DNA of 64,000 nt from Gammaproteobacteria bacterium (GCA_021773365.1 JAJFKF010000017.1:1-64000); one strand, 5' to 3'; positions 53,322 through 63,358 are shown, counted from the stretch's first letter. The notes: generated by a model from the letters alone, not told the origin. Program-made: numbers and translations.

Positions 53322-56300
53322 ATGCGCACCGCCATCGTTACTGCCGCTCTTTGTGTCCTTGTAGCGGCCTCCAGTTTCGCCAATGCCCAGGAGGCGGTCC
53401 GCCGCAACACCGTGATTCCGGCGCAGGAGCTGGCGACGGCGCTGCAATCTCTGGTCAAGGCGCGCAAGTTCCAGATCGTGTATTCCTCCGAACTGCTGGC
53501 GAATCGCCGCAGTCGCGGCGCCAGTGGCGAGCTGACCATGGACGAGGCGCTGCGGCAGCTGCTCAGCGGCACCGGGCTGACATTCCGCTATCTCGACGAT
53601 GCGACGGTGACGATTGTGCCGGCGTCCGAGAGTGCGGCCACCAACGCAGATTCCGCCGGAAGCGGAATGCCTGACGCCGCCGGACGGGTGCACACCTCCG
53701 CATTCAGGCTGGCGCGCGCGGCAGCGCAGATCACTGAACAGGCAGAAGAGGTTGCAAAGTCCGCTGACAGCAGGACGCGGGTTGCTGATGAGCGCTCTGA
53801 CAAGGGCATTCCCGAGATCCTGGTCAAAGGTGCCCGCACCTCCAACACCGACATCCGCCGCACCGAGGACGATGTGCAGCCCTACGTGGTGTTTGACGCA
53901 GAGGAAATCAGCAGGTCCATGGTGCCGGACCTGGAGACATTCCTGAAAACCCGCCTGCCGATGAATCAGGTGCGCACGGTTCAAGCCCAGGATCAGGATT
54001 CCCTGCGCGGCAATCAGAGCACCATCAATCTCAGGGGCCTGGGCGCCGAGGAGACATTGGTCCTGGTTGACGGGCGACGCATGCCGGCGGTGGGCGGTGC
54101 GCAGGGTGAGTACTACTACCAGCCGGATATCAACGGTATCCCGCTGTCGGCCGTGGAGCGCATCGAGATTCTGCCGTCCACGGCGGGGGGTATCTACGGT
54201 GGCGGGGCCACCGGCGGCGTGGTCAACATCATCCTCAAGCGCAACTATTCCGACCTTGAAGTCAGTGCCCGCTACGACGGCACTTTCGCCGGAGGCGGTG
54301 CCGAGCGCCGCGTGGATATGACTGCGGGGTTCACCCTGGAGGGCGGGCGCACCAGCGTGATGCTCGTGGCGAGCCACCGCGACGCCAATCCGCTGTACGT
54401 TGGAGACCGGGACTTTGCCGTCCGCTCGCGCAGGCTGCAGGAACACAATGATCCGGACGGGTTTTTGCTGGCCAACAGGCCGCTGCGCGGCTACACCACT
54501 AATATCAAGAGTGTCAGTGGTCGCGATCTGGTGCTGCTCGAAGGCATGCGTTCGCTGGATTCACCCATCGCTCATGTGCCAGTGGGCTATTCTGGTACGG
54601 AGAACGACCGCGGAGCAATTTTCTCCAGCACCGCCGGCCGCTACAACCTCGATCTGGCCGACGACATCGCCGGCAGGGGGTTCTCGCTGACCAGCGCGCC
54701 GACGGTGCGTTCGGCGGTGCTCAGTCTGCGGCGCGACTTCGGCCGCCGGGTTGAAGCTTTTCTGGATGCGTCTCGCTACGACACCCGCTCGCTGCGGTCG
54801 GGCGGCTACACCGCAGCCAACTCCACGATATTCAGGTTGCCTGCCGGGCAGAATAATCCTTTCACCGAGCCGGTGTATCTGAATGTGCCGGTACCCGGCT
54901 ACGATGCCGACCGGCTCCAGACCCGTTCCCGGTCCGTGACCGAGCAGCTCAGTGGCGGGCTCATCGTACGTTTGCCGCGCCAATGGATGGTGCAGGGTGA
55001 GTATGCCTGGGGTCGTTCGACTTTCTCCTACGGAGAGCCGCGCACCTTCCTTTCGCCGGATGGCATGGCCGCCTTTATTGACGGCCGACTCGACCCGTTT
55101 CGCGACGTCAACGACTATCCGTTGGACCTGTCCACCTATTACCCGGATGATCCTGGTGAGCCGGTAATGAGTACGGCGCGCACGCCCACTGTGCATGAAG
55201 ACGCCACCTTGCGGGTGGCCGGTCCGCTGCTGCGCGCGCCGGGCGGGCCGCTGAGACTGGCGGCGTTGATGGAGCGGCGCGAACAAAGTTCAGATGACTC
55301 CGTGCTGGCCTTCTACTCTCCCGGTTTGGTCGAGCCCACGTACTACTATTTCGCCGCCAGGCTGGAGAGCACAGTCAGCGCGTATTCGGAACTGACCGTG
55401 CCTCTGGTTTCTGCGGTCAACGCGCACGCGGGTCTGCGCGGCCTTGACCTGCAGGCATCCTATCGCTATGACCGGACCAGGACGCATACGCTGCCGTCAG
55501 ACTCCCGGCTTGTAGTTGTGCCCTCTCGCGAGGGCCCATTTCCGGAAATCTCTTCGGAAACCACCACGGTTTCCGGGAATCAGTACACGTTCGGATTTCG
55601 CTATTTGCCCGCCGGGAACCTGGCGCTGCGTATGAGTTATGGCGTGGGCATCCTGCCGCCTTCCGCATGGCAGGCCTCGCCCTCGGATCTGCAGCCGTTT
55701 ATTCTGAATTACTTTGGTTTGACAGATCCCAAGCGCGATGGGGAGCTCATTACCGATGCAACCGTGCAGGACCTGACGACCTTTGGCAGCGTGCTGCTGC
55801 GACCAGAGCACTCGCGCAGCTGGTCCGCGGGGATAGTATTGACGCCGGATATGCTGCCGGGCTTCAGGCTGTCGGTCGACTATACGCGTATTGAAAAAAC
55901 CGATGAGATCACCCTGCTGGACAATCAGACTATTGTCGATCTGGAAGACGAGTTTCCAGGTCGCGTGCTGCGTCATCCGTTGACGCCGGAGGACGAGGTA
56001 GCGGGATTTACGGTTGGCGTCATCCGGGCGTTGAGCTTCGGCAACGTCAACCTTGCCAACAGCCTGACCGAGGCCTTCGATGTTCAGGCCGACTATGGCT
56101 GGAGCACGCGCTTCGGAGATTTCGCGGCCAATGTGATTGCTACCGTCCAGCCGCGCTACCGTCAGCAGGCGACGCTCGACAGCGAGACGCTGGACACGGT
56201 CGGGTACAGCGACGGTCCGCTGAAATGGCGGATCAACGCGGGCGTACAGTGGGCTCGTGGGCCGTTGAGCCTGGGCTGGAACATGCAGTACTACGATGCA

Positions 56301-56621
56301 TCACGGATCTATTCCACCACCTCTTTCGAATCCACCCGTACACGGGCGGTCAACGGCCAGGGCTCGGCATGGATACCCACGCAGAGCTATCACGATGTGT
56401 TCGGGCGGTATCGCTTCGGTGACTCGACGGGTTTTGCAGGTGGTTTGCTGGAGAACACCGAGCTGCTGATCTCCGTGCAGAATGTCTTCAACGACAGTCC
56501 GCCCATTCTGGCCAATGGTATTTCCTCCATCTTCAACGGCTACAGTACCGACGGCGATCCGCGCCTGCGGCGCTACTCGATCTCGTTCACCAAGCGATTC
56601 GGTCTGAAGTCGGGCCGGTAG
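53322..56621 (+). CDS. TonB-dependent receptor with STN domain (unit 9, first)
   Basis: 1099 aa from ATG 53322, 6 bp after GAGGGG; upstream ATGs at 53274 and 53301 would spoil the signal peptide. Signal peptide 1-23, STN about 29-100 (ELATALQSLVKARKFQIVY), linker motif FRLARAAAQ near 128-136, TonB-box-like PEILVKGAR near 164-172, barrel ending RRYSISFTKRFGLKSGR. It carries six residues after the usual end. Followed at 24 bp by a second receptor. Confidence 0.95.
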   Translation: MRTAIVTAALCVLVAASSFANAQEAVRRNTVIPAQELATALQSLVKARKFQIVYSSELLANRRSRGASGELTMDEALRQLLSGTGLTFRYLDDATVTIVPASESAATNADSAGSGMPDAAGRVHTSAFRLARAAAQITEQAEEVAKSADSRTRVADERSDKGIPEILVKGARTSNTDIRRTEDDVQPYVVFDAEEISRSMVPDLETFLKTRLPMNQVRTVQAQDQDSLRGNQSTINLRGLGAEETLVLVDGRRMPAVGGAQGEYYYQPDINGIPLSAVERIEILPSTAGGIYGGGATGGVVNIILKRNYSDLEVSARYDGTFAGGGAERRVDMTAGFTLEGGRTSVMLVASHRDANPLYVGDRDFAVRSRRLQEHNDPDGFLLANRPLRGYTTNIKSVSGRDLVLLEGMRSLDSPIAHVPVGYSGTENDRGAIFSSTAGRYNLDLADDIAGRGFSLTSAPTVRSAVLSLRRDFGRRVEAFLDASRYDTRSLRSGGYTAANSTIFRLPAGQNNPFTEPVYLNVPVPGYDADRLQTRSRSVTEQLSGGLIVRLPRQWMVQGEYAWGRSTFSYGEPRTFLSPDGMAAFIDGRLDPFRDVNDYPLDLSTYYPDDPGEPVMSTARTPTVHEDATLRVAGPLLRAPGGPLRLAALMERREQSSDDSVLAFYSPGLVEPTYYYFAARLESTVSAYSELTVPLVSAVNAHAGLRGLDLQASYRYDRTRTHTLPSDSRLVVVPSREGPFPEISSETTTVSGNQYTFGFRYLPAGNLALRMSYGVGILPPSAWQASPSDLQPFILNYFGLTDPKRDGELITDATVQDLTTFGSVLLRPEHSRSWSAGIVLTPDMLPGFRLSVDYTRIEKTDEITLLDNQTIVDLEDEFPGRVLRHPLTPEDEVAGFTVGVIRALSFGNVNLANSLTEAFDVQADYGWSTRFGDFAANVIATVQPRYRQQATLDSETLDTVGYSDGPLKWRINAGVQWARGPLSLGWNMQYYDASRIYSTTSFESTRTRAVNGQGSAWIPTQSYHDVFGRYRFGDSTGFAGGLLENTELLISVQNVFNDSPPILANGISSIFNGYSTDGDPRLRRYSISFTKRFGLKSGR

Positions 56622-56645
56622 CAAGCCGTGTATCGGGGGAGCGTC

Positions 56646-59552
56646 ATGAGTATCCATTCCGTCGTCCGTCGCGCTGTGGCTGGGCTGCTGCTTGCATTGT
56701 GTGCTGTCGGGGTCCAGGCGGCCGAGTCGTCAAGTTCCGGCGTGGATGAGAACCCGAAGGGCACGCCGGAAATGCTTGTCAAAGGCGCGCGCAGTTCCAA
56801 TACCGACATTCGTCGCACCGAAGACGACGTACAGCCCTATGTGGTGTTCGATACCGAGGACATCGAGCTTTCGATGGCGCCGGACCTGCAGACCTTTCTC
56901 AAGACGCGCCTGCCGATGAATCAGGTGACCACCAGCGAATCGCAGAACCTGAGCGGGATACGCAGCACCAGCACCGTCGACCTGCGCGGACTGGGCGAGG
57001 ATCAGACGCTGATCCTGGTAAACGGCCGGCGCATGCCCGGGATCAGCAGTGGCAGCGACTTCAGCCAACCGGATATCAACGGCATCCCGCTGTCGGCCGT
57101 CGAGCGCATTGAGGTATTGCCGTCCACCGCCGGCGGAATCTATGGTGGCGGGGCGACCGGCGGTGTGCTCAATATCATTCTCAAGCGCGACTATTCGGAT
57201 ATGGAACTGACCGTGCGCTACGACGGCACTTTCGCCGGCGGCGGCGCTCAGCGGCGCGTGGATGCTGTTGGCGGGTTCGCCCTGGAGGAGGGGCGCTCCA
57301 CCGTGATGCTCATGGCCAGCTACCAGGATGCCAATCCGCTGTACGTGGGTGACCGTGATTTCGCCGCTCGTGCCCGTGCACTGCAGGATGACAACGACCG
57401 TGGCGCGTTCACCGCACAGGACGATCCGATACACGGCTATACCACCAACATCAGGAGCGTCAGCGGCAATGAGCTGATATTGCGCGAAGGCATGCGCTCA
57501 CTGGGCTGGGCCACCGCGCATGTACCCCTGGGCTACGCGGGTCCGTCCCTGGATGGGGGCGCGGTGTTCGCCGGTACCGCCGGACGCTACAACGTCGATC
57601 TGGCCGATGATCTGATCGGTAATCGGCTTTCCTTGATCGCGGCGCCCACCGTGCGTTCACTGGCCGTCAACATCAGACGCGAGTTCACCGAACGGCTGGA
57701 GCTGTTCGTTGACGCCTCTCGCTATGACAATCGCTCACTGCGGCTGGGCAGCGGGCCCAACGCCGATACGCTGATTACCCTGCCCGAGGGACCGAACAAT
57801 CCATTCACCGAGGCGGTGCAGCTGTCGATACCGTTCCCGAACTACGATGTGACGCGCCTGCCCACCCGCTCGGAGTCGCGCACCGAACAGATCAGTGGCG
57901 GTTTCATTGTCCGCCTGCCGCGCGCATGGACACTGCACGGCGAGTACAGCTGGAGCGAGTCAACCTTCGCCTACAGCCACCCGACCGCGCTGCTGACCGC
58001 AGATGGAAGGGCGTCGCTGACCGATGGCCGGCTCGATCCGTTGAGCGACGTCAATGCCTATCCGCTGGAACTATCGGCGTACTACCCCCAGGCGGCATGG
58101 GAGCGGGCAATCGTCGAGTCGGAGTATCCGACGCAACTGCAAAACACGACACTGCGCGTGGCCGGCCCGTTGCTGCAGCTTCCCGGCGGCGCGCTGCGGC
58201 TGGCGGCCGTGCTGGAGAATCGCGAGCAATATACCGGTGACCAGGTGCAGACCGGCTATGGCGCGGGAAGCACTGAACCGACTTATACCTACCATGCCGA
58301 GATCGGTGCGGCCACTGAGAGCGTGTATACCGAGCTGACCGCGCCACTGGTGTCAGCGGACAACGGCCGGGCTGGACTGCGTGAACTGGATCTGCAGGCT
58401 TCGTATCGTCGTGATGAGATAAAGACCCGCACCCGGCCCCTTGGTGAGGGCACCTTGATCGTGCCATCCGCCGACGGGCCGTTCCCGGATGTGCCCTTTC
58501 AGACAAACAAGGTGACTGGCAATCAGTACACGCTTGGGTTTCGCTACGTTCCGGCAACGGATGTCACACTGCGTCTCAGCTATGGTGAAGGCATACTGCC
58601 ACCCAGGCCAATACAGCTCTCGGAGGTTTCGTATCCGGCATTTTTCGTGAGCTTTCTCGGGTTGACCGATCCCAAGCGTGGTGGAACATTTGTCAGCGGC
58701 GCGACCGTGGAGAGCTTCACATTGCTCGGCAGCTTGCAGCTTCTCCCGGAGCAATCACAAAGCTGGTCCGGCGGGATCATCCTCACGCCGCAGAGTGTGC
58801 CGGGTCTGCGGTTGTCCGTCGACTACACGCGTATCGACAAGACGGATGAAGTCACCGCTCTCGCAAACCAGAGCTACCTGGATCTGGAAGACAGCTTTCC
58901 GGGCTATGTAGTGCGCAATCCGCTGACACCGCAGGATGAGGCGCTGGGCTATACCGGCGGTACGATCCGTGAGCTCAACACCGGCAACGTCAACATCGCA
59001 CACAGTCTGGTGGAGGCCTACGATTTCCAGGTCGACTATGCCTGGGATACGCGCCTCGGTGAATTCGCGGCCCATGCCATTGCAACGTGTCAGACCTCGC
59101 TTCGGCAGCAGGCCACGCCCGGTGCGCAGGAGTTTGACAAGGTCGGCTACGGCGATGGTCCCTTGAAGTGGCGTCTCAATGCCGGTTTGCGCTGGAATCT
59201 CGGCGCTCTGAGCGTCGGCTGGAATATGCAGTACTACGACGCCAGCCGGGTCTATGCATCGACGGCCTCGGCATCGAGCCGTGCCGCCAGTATCCTTGGT
59301 CAGGGGGCTGAGACGATTCCCACGCAGAGCTACCACGACGTATTCGCGCGCTATCGCTTCGGGGCGCTTTCCGGGTTCGGGCGCGGACTGCTGGACAATG
59401 CCGAGCTGCTGATTTCAGTCCAGAATGTCCTCGATGACAGTCCGCCGATTATCGCCAGCGCCAGTTCGTATTTCTTTGGCGGCTACAGCCCGCTTGGGGA
59501 CGCGCGCCTGCGGCGCTATTCGATCGCCTTTACCACGCGCTTCGGTCTCTGA
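56646..59552 (+). CDS. TonB-dependent receptor lacking STN (unit 9, second)
   Basis: 968 aa from ATG 56646 with GGGGAG upstream. Signal peptide 1-26, then only about 13 residues before the TonB-box-like PEMLVKGAR (41-49) and the plug with TEDDVQPYVVFDTED. The whole STN and linker are missing, cleanly and without frameshift. The barrel is complete and ends RRYSIAFTTRFGL. It should transport but cannot signal through FecR; its expression would depend on the STN receptor encoded just upstream. Confidence 0.94.
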   Translation: MSIHSVVRRAVAGLLLALCAVGVQAAESSSSGVDENPKGTPEMLVKGARSSNTDIRRTEDDVQPYVVFDTEDIELSMAPDLQTFLKTRLPMNQVTTSESQNLSGIRSTSTVDLRGLGEDQTLILVNGRRMPGISSGSDFSQPDINGIPLSAVERIEVLPSTAGGIYGGGATGGVLNIILKRDYSDMELTVRYDGTFAGGGAQRRVDAVGGFALEEGRSTVMLMASYQDANPLYVGDRDFAARARALQDDNDRGAFTAQDDPIHGYTTNIRSVSGNELILREGMRSLGWATAHVPLGYAGPSLDGGAVFAGTAGRYNVDLADDLIGNRLSLIAAPTVRSLAVNIRREFTERLELFVDASRYDNRSLRLGSGPNADTLITLPEGPNNPFTEAVQLSIPFPNYDVTRLPTRSESRTEQISGGFIVRLPRAWTLHGEYSWSESTFAYSHPTALLTADGRASLTDGRLDPLSDVNAYPLELSAYYPQAAWERAIVESEYPTQLQNTTLRVAGPLLQLPGGALRLAAVLENREQYTGDQVQTGYGAGSTEPTYTYHAEIGAATESVYTELTAPLVSADNGRAGLRELDLQASYRRDEIKTRTRPLGEGTLIVPSADGPFPDVPFQTNKVTGNQYTLGFRYVPATDVTLRLSYGEGILPPRPIQLSEVSYPAFFVSFLGLTDPKRGGTFVSGATVESFTLLGSLQLLPEQSQSWSGGIILTPQSVPGLRLSVDYTRIDKTDEVTALANQSYLDLEDSFPGYVVRNPLTPQDEALGYTGGTIRELNTGNVNIAHSLVEAYDFQVDYAWDTRLGEFAAHAIATCQTSLRQQATPGAQEFDKVGYGDGPLKWRLNAGLRWNLGALSVGWNMQYYDASRVYASTASASSRAASILGQGAETIPTQSYHDVFARYRFGALSGFGRGLLDNAELLISVQNVLDDSPPIIASASSYFFGGYSPLGDARLRRYSIAFTTRFGL

Positions 59553-59562
59553 AGCCGCTGCG

Positions 59563-60174
59563 CTATGTTTCGTCGGCACGCGCGCCCTCTGCCTCCTGCG
59601 GGCCACGAAGCTCCTGCAGCGGACGGATGCCGTGGAGGCGTCGTTCTTCATCGCTGACGGCCGACTCATCCACCGGCGCCAGTAGCCGCCGGCCGTCCTT
59701 CGACAACGTATACTGCGTTCCATACCATTGCGGCCGTCCACGGTATCTCATGTACCGATCCCAGCTGGCGGCCACCATCCATCGCGCCAGCCTGTGGTCC
59801 GGATCCGCTGCCGCGCTGACCACCGCCAATCCGTGGGCCAGCCGGTAGTCACCGGCATCAGAGCCATGTTGAAAAATCATGGCCGCATGCAGAAAGTCCC
59901 GGGAAGTACGCAGGTCACCGGCGCGCAGTATCTCCAACATCTCCTCGCGCCGATCCGCATCGTTGACACGCAATTGCGCCGCCTGCTCGGCAGGCAAGCT
60001 ATGCAGGCCGTCAGCCGTCAGGGCGTGGCGCTCCGCCTGATCCTGACGGTACAGCTCCGCGGCGCGGGCATTGTCACTACTGCGTGCCTCGCCGGCCCAG
60101 CCATGGATGACTACCATGCTGAACATCACCGCAAGAACCGTCGCCGGCACGATAACTCTTCCACACATGCGCAT
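59563..60174 (-). CDS. DUF6624-like secreted protein
   Basis: 203 aa from ATG 60174 with TAGGAG 7 bp upstream; it starts 10 bp after the stop of the receptor upstream on the same strand. Signal peptide about 1-27. The DQAERHAL, HAAMIFQHGSDAGDYRLAHG, QWYGTQYTLSKDG, and PLQELRG pattern fits the DUF6624 family of uncharacterised proteins. Function unknown; operon position suggests an accessory to the unit 10 receptor. Ends 10 bp from the convergent receptor at 59552. Confidence 0.75.
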   Translation of the reverse strand: MRMCGRVIVPATVLAVMFSMVVIHGWAGEARSSDNARAAELYRQDQAERHALTADGLHSLPAEQAAQLRVNDADRREEMLEILRAGDLRTSRDFLHAAMIFQHGSDAGDYRLAHGLAVVSAAADPDHRLARWMVAASWDRYMRYRGRPQWYGTQYTLSKDGRRLLAPVDESAVSDEERRLHGIRPLQELRGPQEAEGARADET

Positions 60175-60184
60175 ATCGCCGCTC

Positions 60185-63100
60185 CTAGTCGAAGCTGTGC
60201 GCAACCTGGACGCGGAAGTACCGGCCCCGCAGGTCGTGGAAAGAAGTGTTGACGATACGCTGATAGGTCAGATCGAAGGGAGGCTGCTTGTCGAACAGGT
60301 TGCTGATGGCAACATACAGACGCGTCTTGTCGGTGAGCTGAAGGCTGCTGGTCCAGTTAACGGTAGTGAACGACCCGATACGGCAGGCGCTGGGAAAAGC
60401 CTGTTCGTACAGGCACGCAGACAGGGAGCTCTCCGCCTGCTTGAACGAGTCCGTATAGCTGACGCTTAATGTCGTCGACAGGGCGCTGCGGCCCAGCGTG
60501 ATCGCGCTGGTGCTCCGCCAGCGTGGGTTGTTGTAGTACCCTGCCACCGACGATACCGCCGATACATTGGATGCACGTTTGTCATGCTCCGCAATGTGGG
60601 TCGCATCCAGGCTCGCCCGCAGCCATGATTGTCCGCCGATGCGCCACTGGTACTGCAGCCCGAAATCAGCGCCGCGCACCCGCGTATTGCCGATATTCAG
60701 ATAGCGCAGATCCAGAAAAGTGACCGGACCGGGCAGACCGGGAACATCCGGGGGGCCGCGCTCAATACGGCCCGGGTACAACGCCTCATTGGCGAAGAGG
60801 AACGCCGGCGATGGACGACCGATTTCCTCATCGCGCTCAATTTCAAAGAAATCCAGCGACAGTTTCAATCCCTCGGTCGGGCGCAACAGCACCCCAAGAT
60901 AGGTGCTGTTCGAATGCTCTGATTTCAGATCAGGGTTGGCCCCGTTGATCCCGTCCACGCGCAGACAATCGGTCTGGGCGCCGGTTACTGGACAACGTAC
61001 GGGGTCAAACGTACTCACCAATGTCGTGCCGAAAGACTCCAACGAGGTTTCAAACATGGACGGTGCGCGAAACCCCTCGTCATATCCGGCACGCACTGAC
61101 AGCCATTCGGTCGGCTCGAAGCTGATCGCAGCCTTCAGAGTCAGCGCCGATCCAGGGTCGCGCGTAGCCTGCCTGGCCTTGCTGTAGGCGTCATAGCGCG
61201 CGGCGAGCTGCAGTGACGATCTTGTGGTCAACGGAACTCCCACCTCTCCGAATGCGGAGCTGATGGTGCGTGAGTCAACCACGTCGCGCACGATCACGAT
61301 GTCCACGTACTCGCGCGCATCCAGGCCATCGTCTGAGGCCAGATCGATCTCCTCGCGGCGAAATTCAGCGCCGATCGCCACCTCCGCCTGACCGGCAGGA
61401 AGGTCGAACAAGGCTCTGCTGGTACTGAAGTCTGCGCCCAGCAGCGTTGCCCGGCTGGTGTTCTCGAATGGCGGAGCGAGTCGCTCGCGTTGCGCGTTGT
61501 CGAGTACGGAGGGTTTTAGTGGATAGGCAGGCGGGATGAGGCCGAGAACGGAATACAGAAGTTCCTCGGTGCGCACAACATTTTCGTATCGTTGCGTGGC
61601 ATCGCCCTGGTTCCAGGTGCCGGACATATCCCAGGACCATCCCGCCGCTTCTCCGCGTACGCCGGCGACCGCGCGATAGTTGGCAGAGGTCACCTCCAGG
61701 ACTCGCCTGCCGAACTCGGTTGCAACATACATCCCAAAGGCCAGCGGCTCGGTATCCGAACCCGGGAAGGTGTAGGTCGCCGGGTAGACGCCGCTCTGCA
61801 GTTCCGTCGACGCCAGGCCGACAAACATATCCGTTTGTGAGGAACTTACCTGCGTGTCATCTTGCGAATAGCTGAGCTCAGAGTACAGCACCGCCGGTCC
61901 GCGCAGCCATGAGCCGCTGAGAAACATGGAAGTGCTTCCCCGGTCGGCGAGGGCTGCGGTATCCCGGTTCTGATCATGCGTACACGTTCCGTCAGCACGC
62001 AGCGCACCCGGTGGGCAGGGGAATACCGTGCCGAGGTATGCGCCGGTCAATGTTGAAACATTTACGCTGTTGCTGCCCGGCAGGCGGAAATCATCCAGAC
62101 CGAAGCGCCGTAGATCCGAACTTCGGGTGATGTCCCGGTCAGCGAAATCGAAACCGTCCACCGAGCGATGTTCAAGATTCAGCAGCAGATTATAGCCATC
62201 CGCCTCGAGATGCCCCTTCCCGATAAGGCCGGAGAACGTGCCGCCCAGTGAATCTCCATGTCCTGACACACCCGCTTCGGCATGAATGTCCGCCCCGTCA
62301 TAGCTGGCCTTGAGAATCACGTTGATTACCCCGGATATCGCATCCGAGCCGTACATGGCCGACGCGCCGCTCTTCAGCACCTCAATACGCTCGATGGCGC
62401 CGAAGGGCAGACTGTCGAGATTGACGAATGCCGAAGTCGTTCCCGAGGCATAGCCGTAAGTCACCACCCGGCGGCCGTTCAGCAGCACCAGGGTGGAACC
62501 CACGCCAAGTCCCCGCAGGTTCGCCCCGGTGGCACCCACGACGGCGTCTCCGCTACCACCCAAGGCTGTACTGCCAGTCGCCGCACCGCCATTGGCAATA
62601 CCGCTGGATGCCGGAAGGCGCTGCAGGGCCTCCGCAATGGAGCTGATACCGGCTTCGCGCATCTCGTCGGCGGTGATCACCTGCACGGTGGACATGCCTT
62701 CGAAGCGGCTACCCAGCCGCGTGCCAGTCACCACGAGCTCCTGCGAGGATGGTCTGCCGCCGTCAGTCTTCTGTAGCTCCTCGGTTCTTGCTGTTTCGTC
62801 GCCGCTGGCTTGCGCCAGAGACATGTCGTTCGCTGGTTGCAACCGCACCGATGGTGCGCCGGAGGGTTGTTCAGCTGGTGCGGCGGCACGCCTGGGCCGA
62901 ATTGCCACGGTGCTGTCATTCAGAAACTCATAGGCCAGAGATGTACCGATGAGTAGCTTGCGGAGCGCTGCCTGCGGGGTGAACTCACCGGCCACGCGAG
63001 GGGTGATGACATGGACACCGTCGGTCCAGTCGATCACTACCTGCAAGCCTGACTGGCGGGCAAAGACATTCAGCGCATCGCTGATCGGCTGGGCATCGAT

Positions 63101-63199
63101 TTGAAATTCCCGGCTGGCTTCCTCCGCAGAGGCGATACCGCCCAGTCCGCACAGCGCCATCGCGCCAACACACACCATGGTCATATTCAGCAGCTTCAT
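60185..63199 (-). CDS. TonB-dependent receptor with STN domain, distinct subfamily (unit 10)
   Basis: 1004 aa. Signal peptide 1-25, STN about 30-102 (PISDALNVFARQSGLQVVI), linker with MSLAQASGD, TonB-box-like ELVVTGTRLGS, plug with STVQVITADEMREAGI and LRGLGVGSTLVLLNGRRV, barrel ending FRVQVAHSFD. Paired cysteines occur in likely exterior loops (CPPGALRADGTC, CPVTGAQTDC, CLYEQAFPSAC). It belongs to a different, common receptor branch; the last residue is Asp after Phe. Sigma and fecR are divergent on its left-hand 5' side. Confidence 0.95.
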   Translation of the reverse strand: MKLLNMTMVCVGAMALCGLGGIASAEEASREFQIDAQPISDALNVFARQSGLQVVIDWTDGVHVITPRVAGEFTPQAALRKLLIGTSLAYEFLNDSTVAIRPRRAAAPAEQPSGAPSVRLQPANDMSLAQASGDETARTEELQKTDGGRPSSQELVVTGTRLGSRFEGMSTVQVITADEMREAGISSIAEALQRLPASSGIANGGAATGSTALGGSGDAVVGATGANLRGLGVGSTLVLLNGRRVVTYGYASGTTSAFVNLDSLPFGAIERIEVLKSGASAMYGSDAISGVINVILKASYDGADIHAEAGVSGHGDSLGGTFSGLIGKGHLEADGYNLLLNLEHRSVDGFDFADRDITRSSDLRRFGLDDFRLPGSNSVNVSTLTGAYLGTVFPCPPGALRADGTCTHDQNRDTAALADRGSTSMFLSGSWLRGPAVLYSELSYSQDDTQVSSSQTDMFVGLASTELQSGVYPATYTFPGSDTEPLAFGMYVATEFGRRVLEVTSANYRAVAGVRGEAAGWSWDMSGTWNQGDATQRYENVVRTEELLYSVLGLIPPAYPLKPSVLDNAQRERLAPPFENTSRATLLGADFSTSRALFDLPAGQAEVAIGAEFRREEIDLASDDGLDAREYVDIVIVRDVVDSRTISSAFGEVGVPLTTRSSLQLAARYDAYSKARQATRDPGSALTLKAAISFEPTEWLSVRAGYDEGFRAPSMFETSLESFGTTLVSTFDPVRCPVTGAQTDCLRVDGINGANPDLKSEHSNSTYLGVLLRPTEGLKLSLDFFEIERDEEIGRPSPAFLFANEALYPGRIERGPPDVPGLPGPVTFLDLRYLNIGNTRVRGADFGLQYQWRIGGQSWLRASLDATHIAEHDKRASNVSAVSSVAGYYNNPRWRSTSAITLGRSALSTTLSVSYTDSFKQAESSLSACLYEQAFPSACRIGSFTTVNWTSSLQLTDKTRLYVAISNLFDKQPPFDLTYQRIVNTSFHDLRGRYFRVQVAHSFD

Positions 63200-63301
63200 A
63201 TGGCCTATCCTCTTTCATGCTTCGTCGGGTTGCCACCGCGACAGTCGCGGCGGTTGCGCCCGATCAATCGATGCCATATAAGAAGCTGCTGAAGCGCAAA
63301 G

Positions 63302-63328
63302 TGATTACACGCCACTACGCTGTAATCA
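63302..63328. promoter_or_regulatory. Dyad in divergent promoter (unit 10)
   Basis: TGATTACA (63302-63309) mirrors TGTAATCA (63321-63328), 11-bp spacer. It lies in the 159-bp region between the divergent receptor and sigma genes, 30 bp before the sigma ATG. Confidence 0.5.
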
Positions 63329-63358
63329 GTTTTCCTCCTCGGGCGCTCTTATAGAGGT

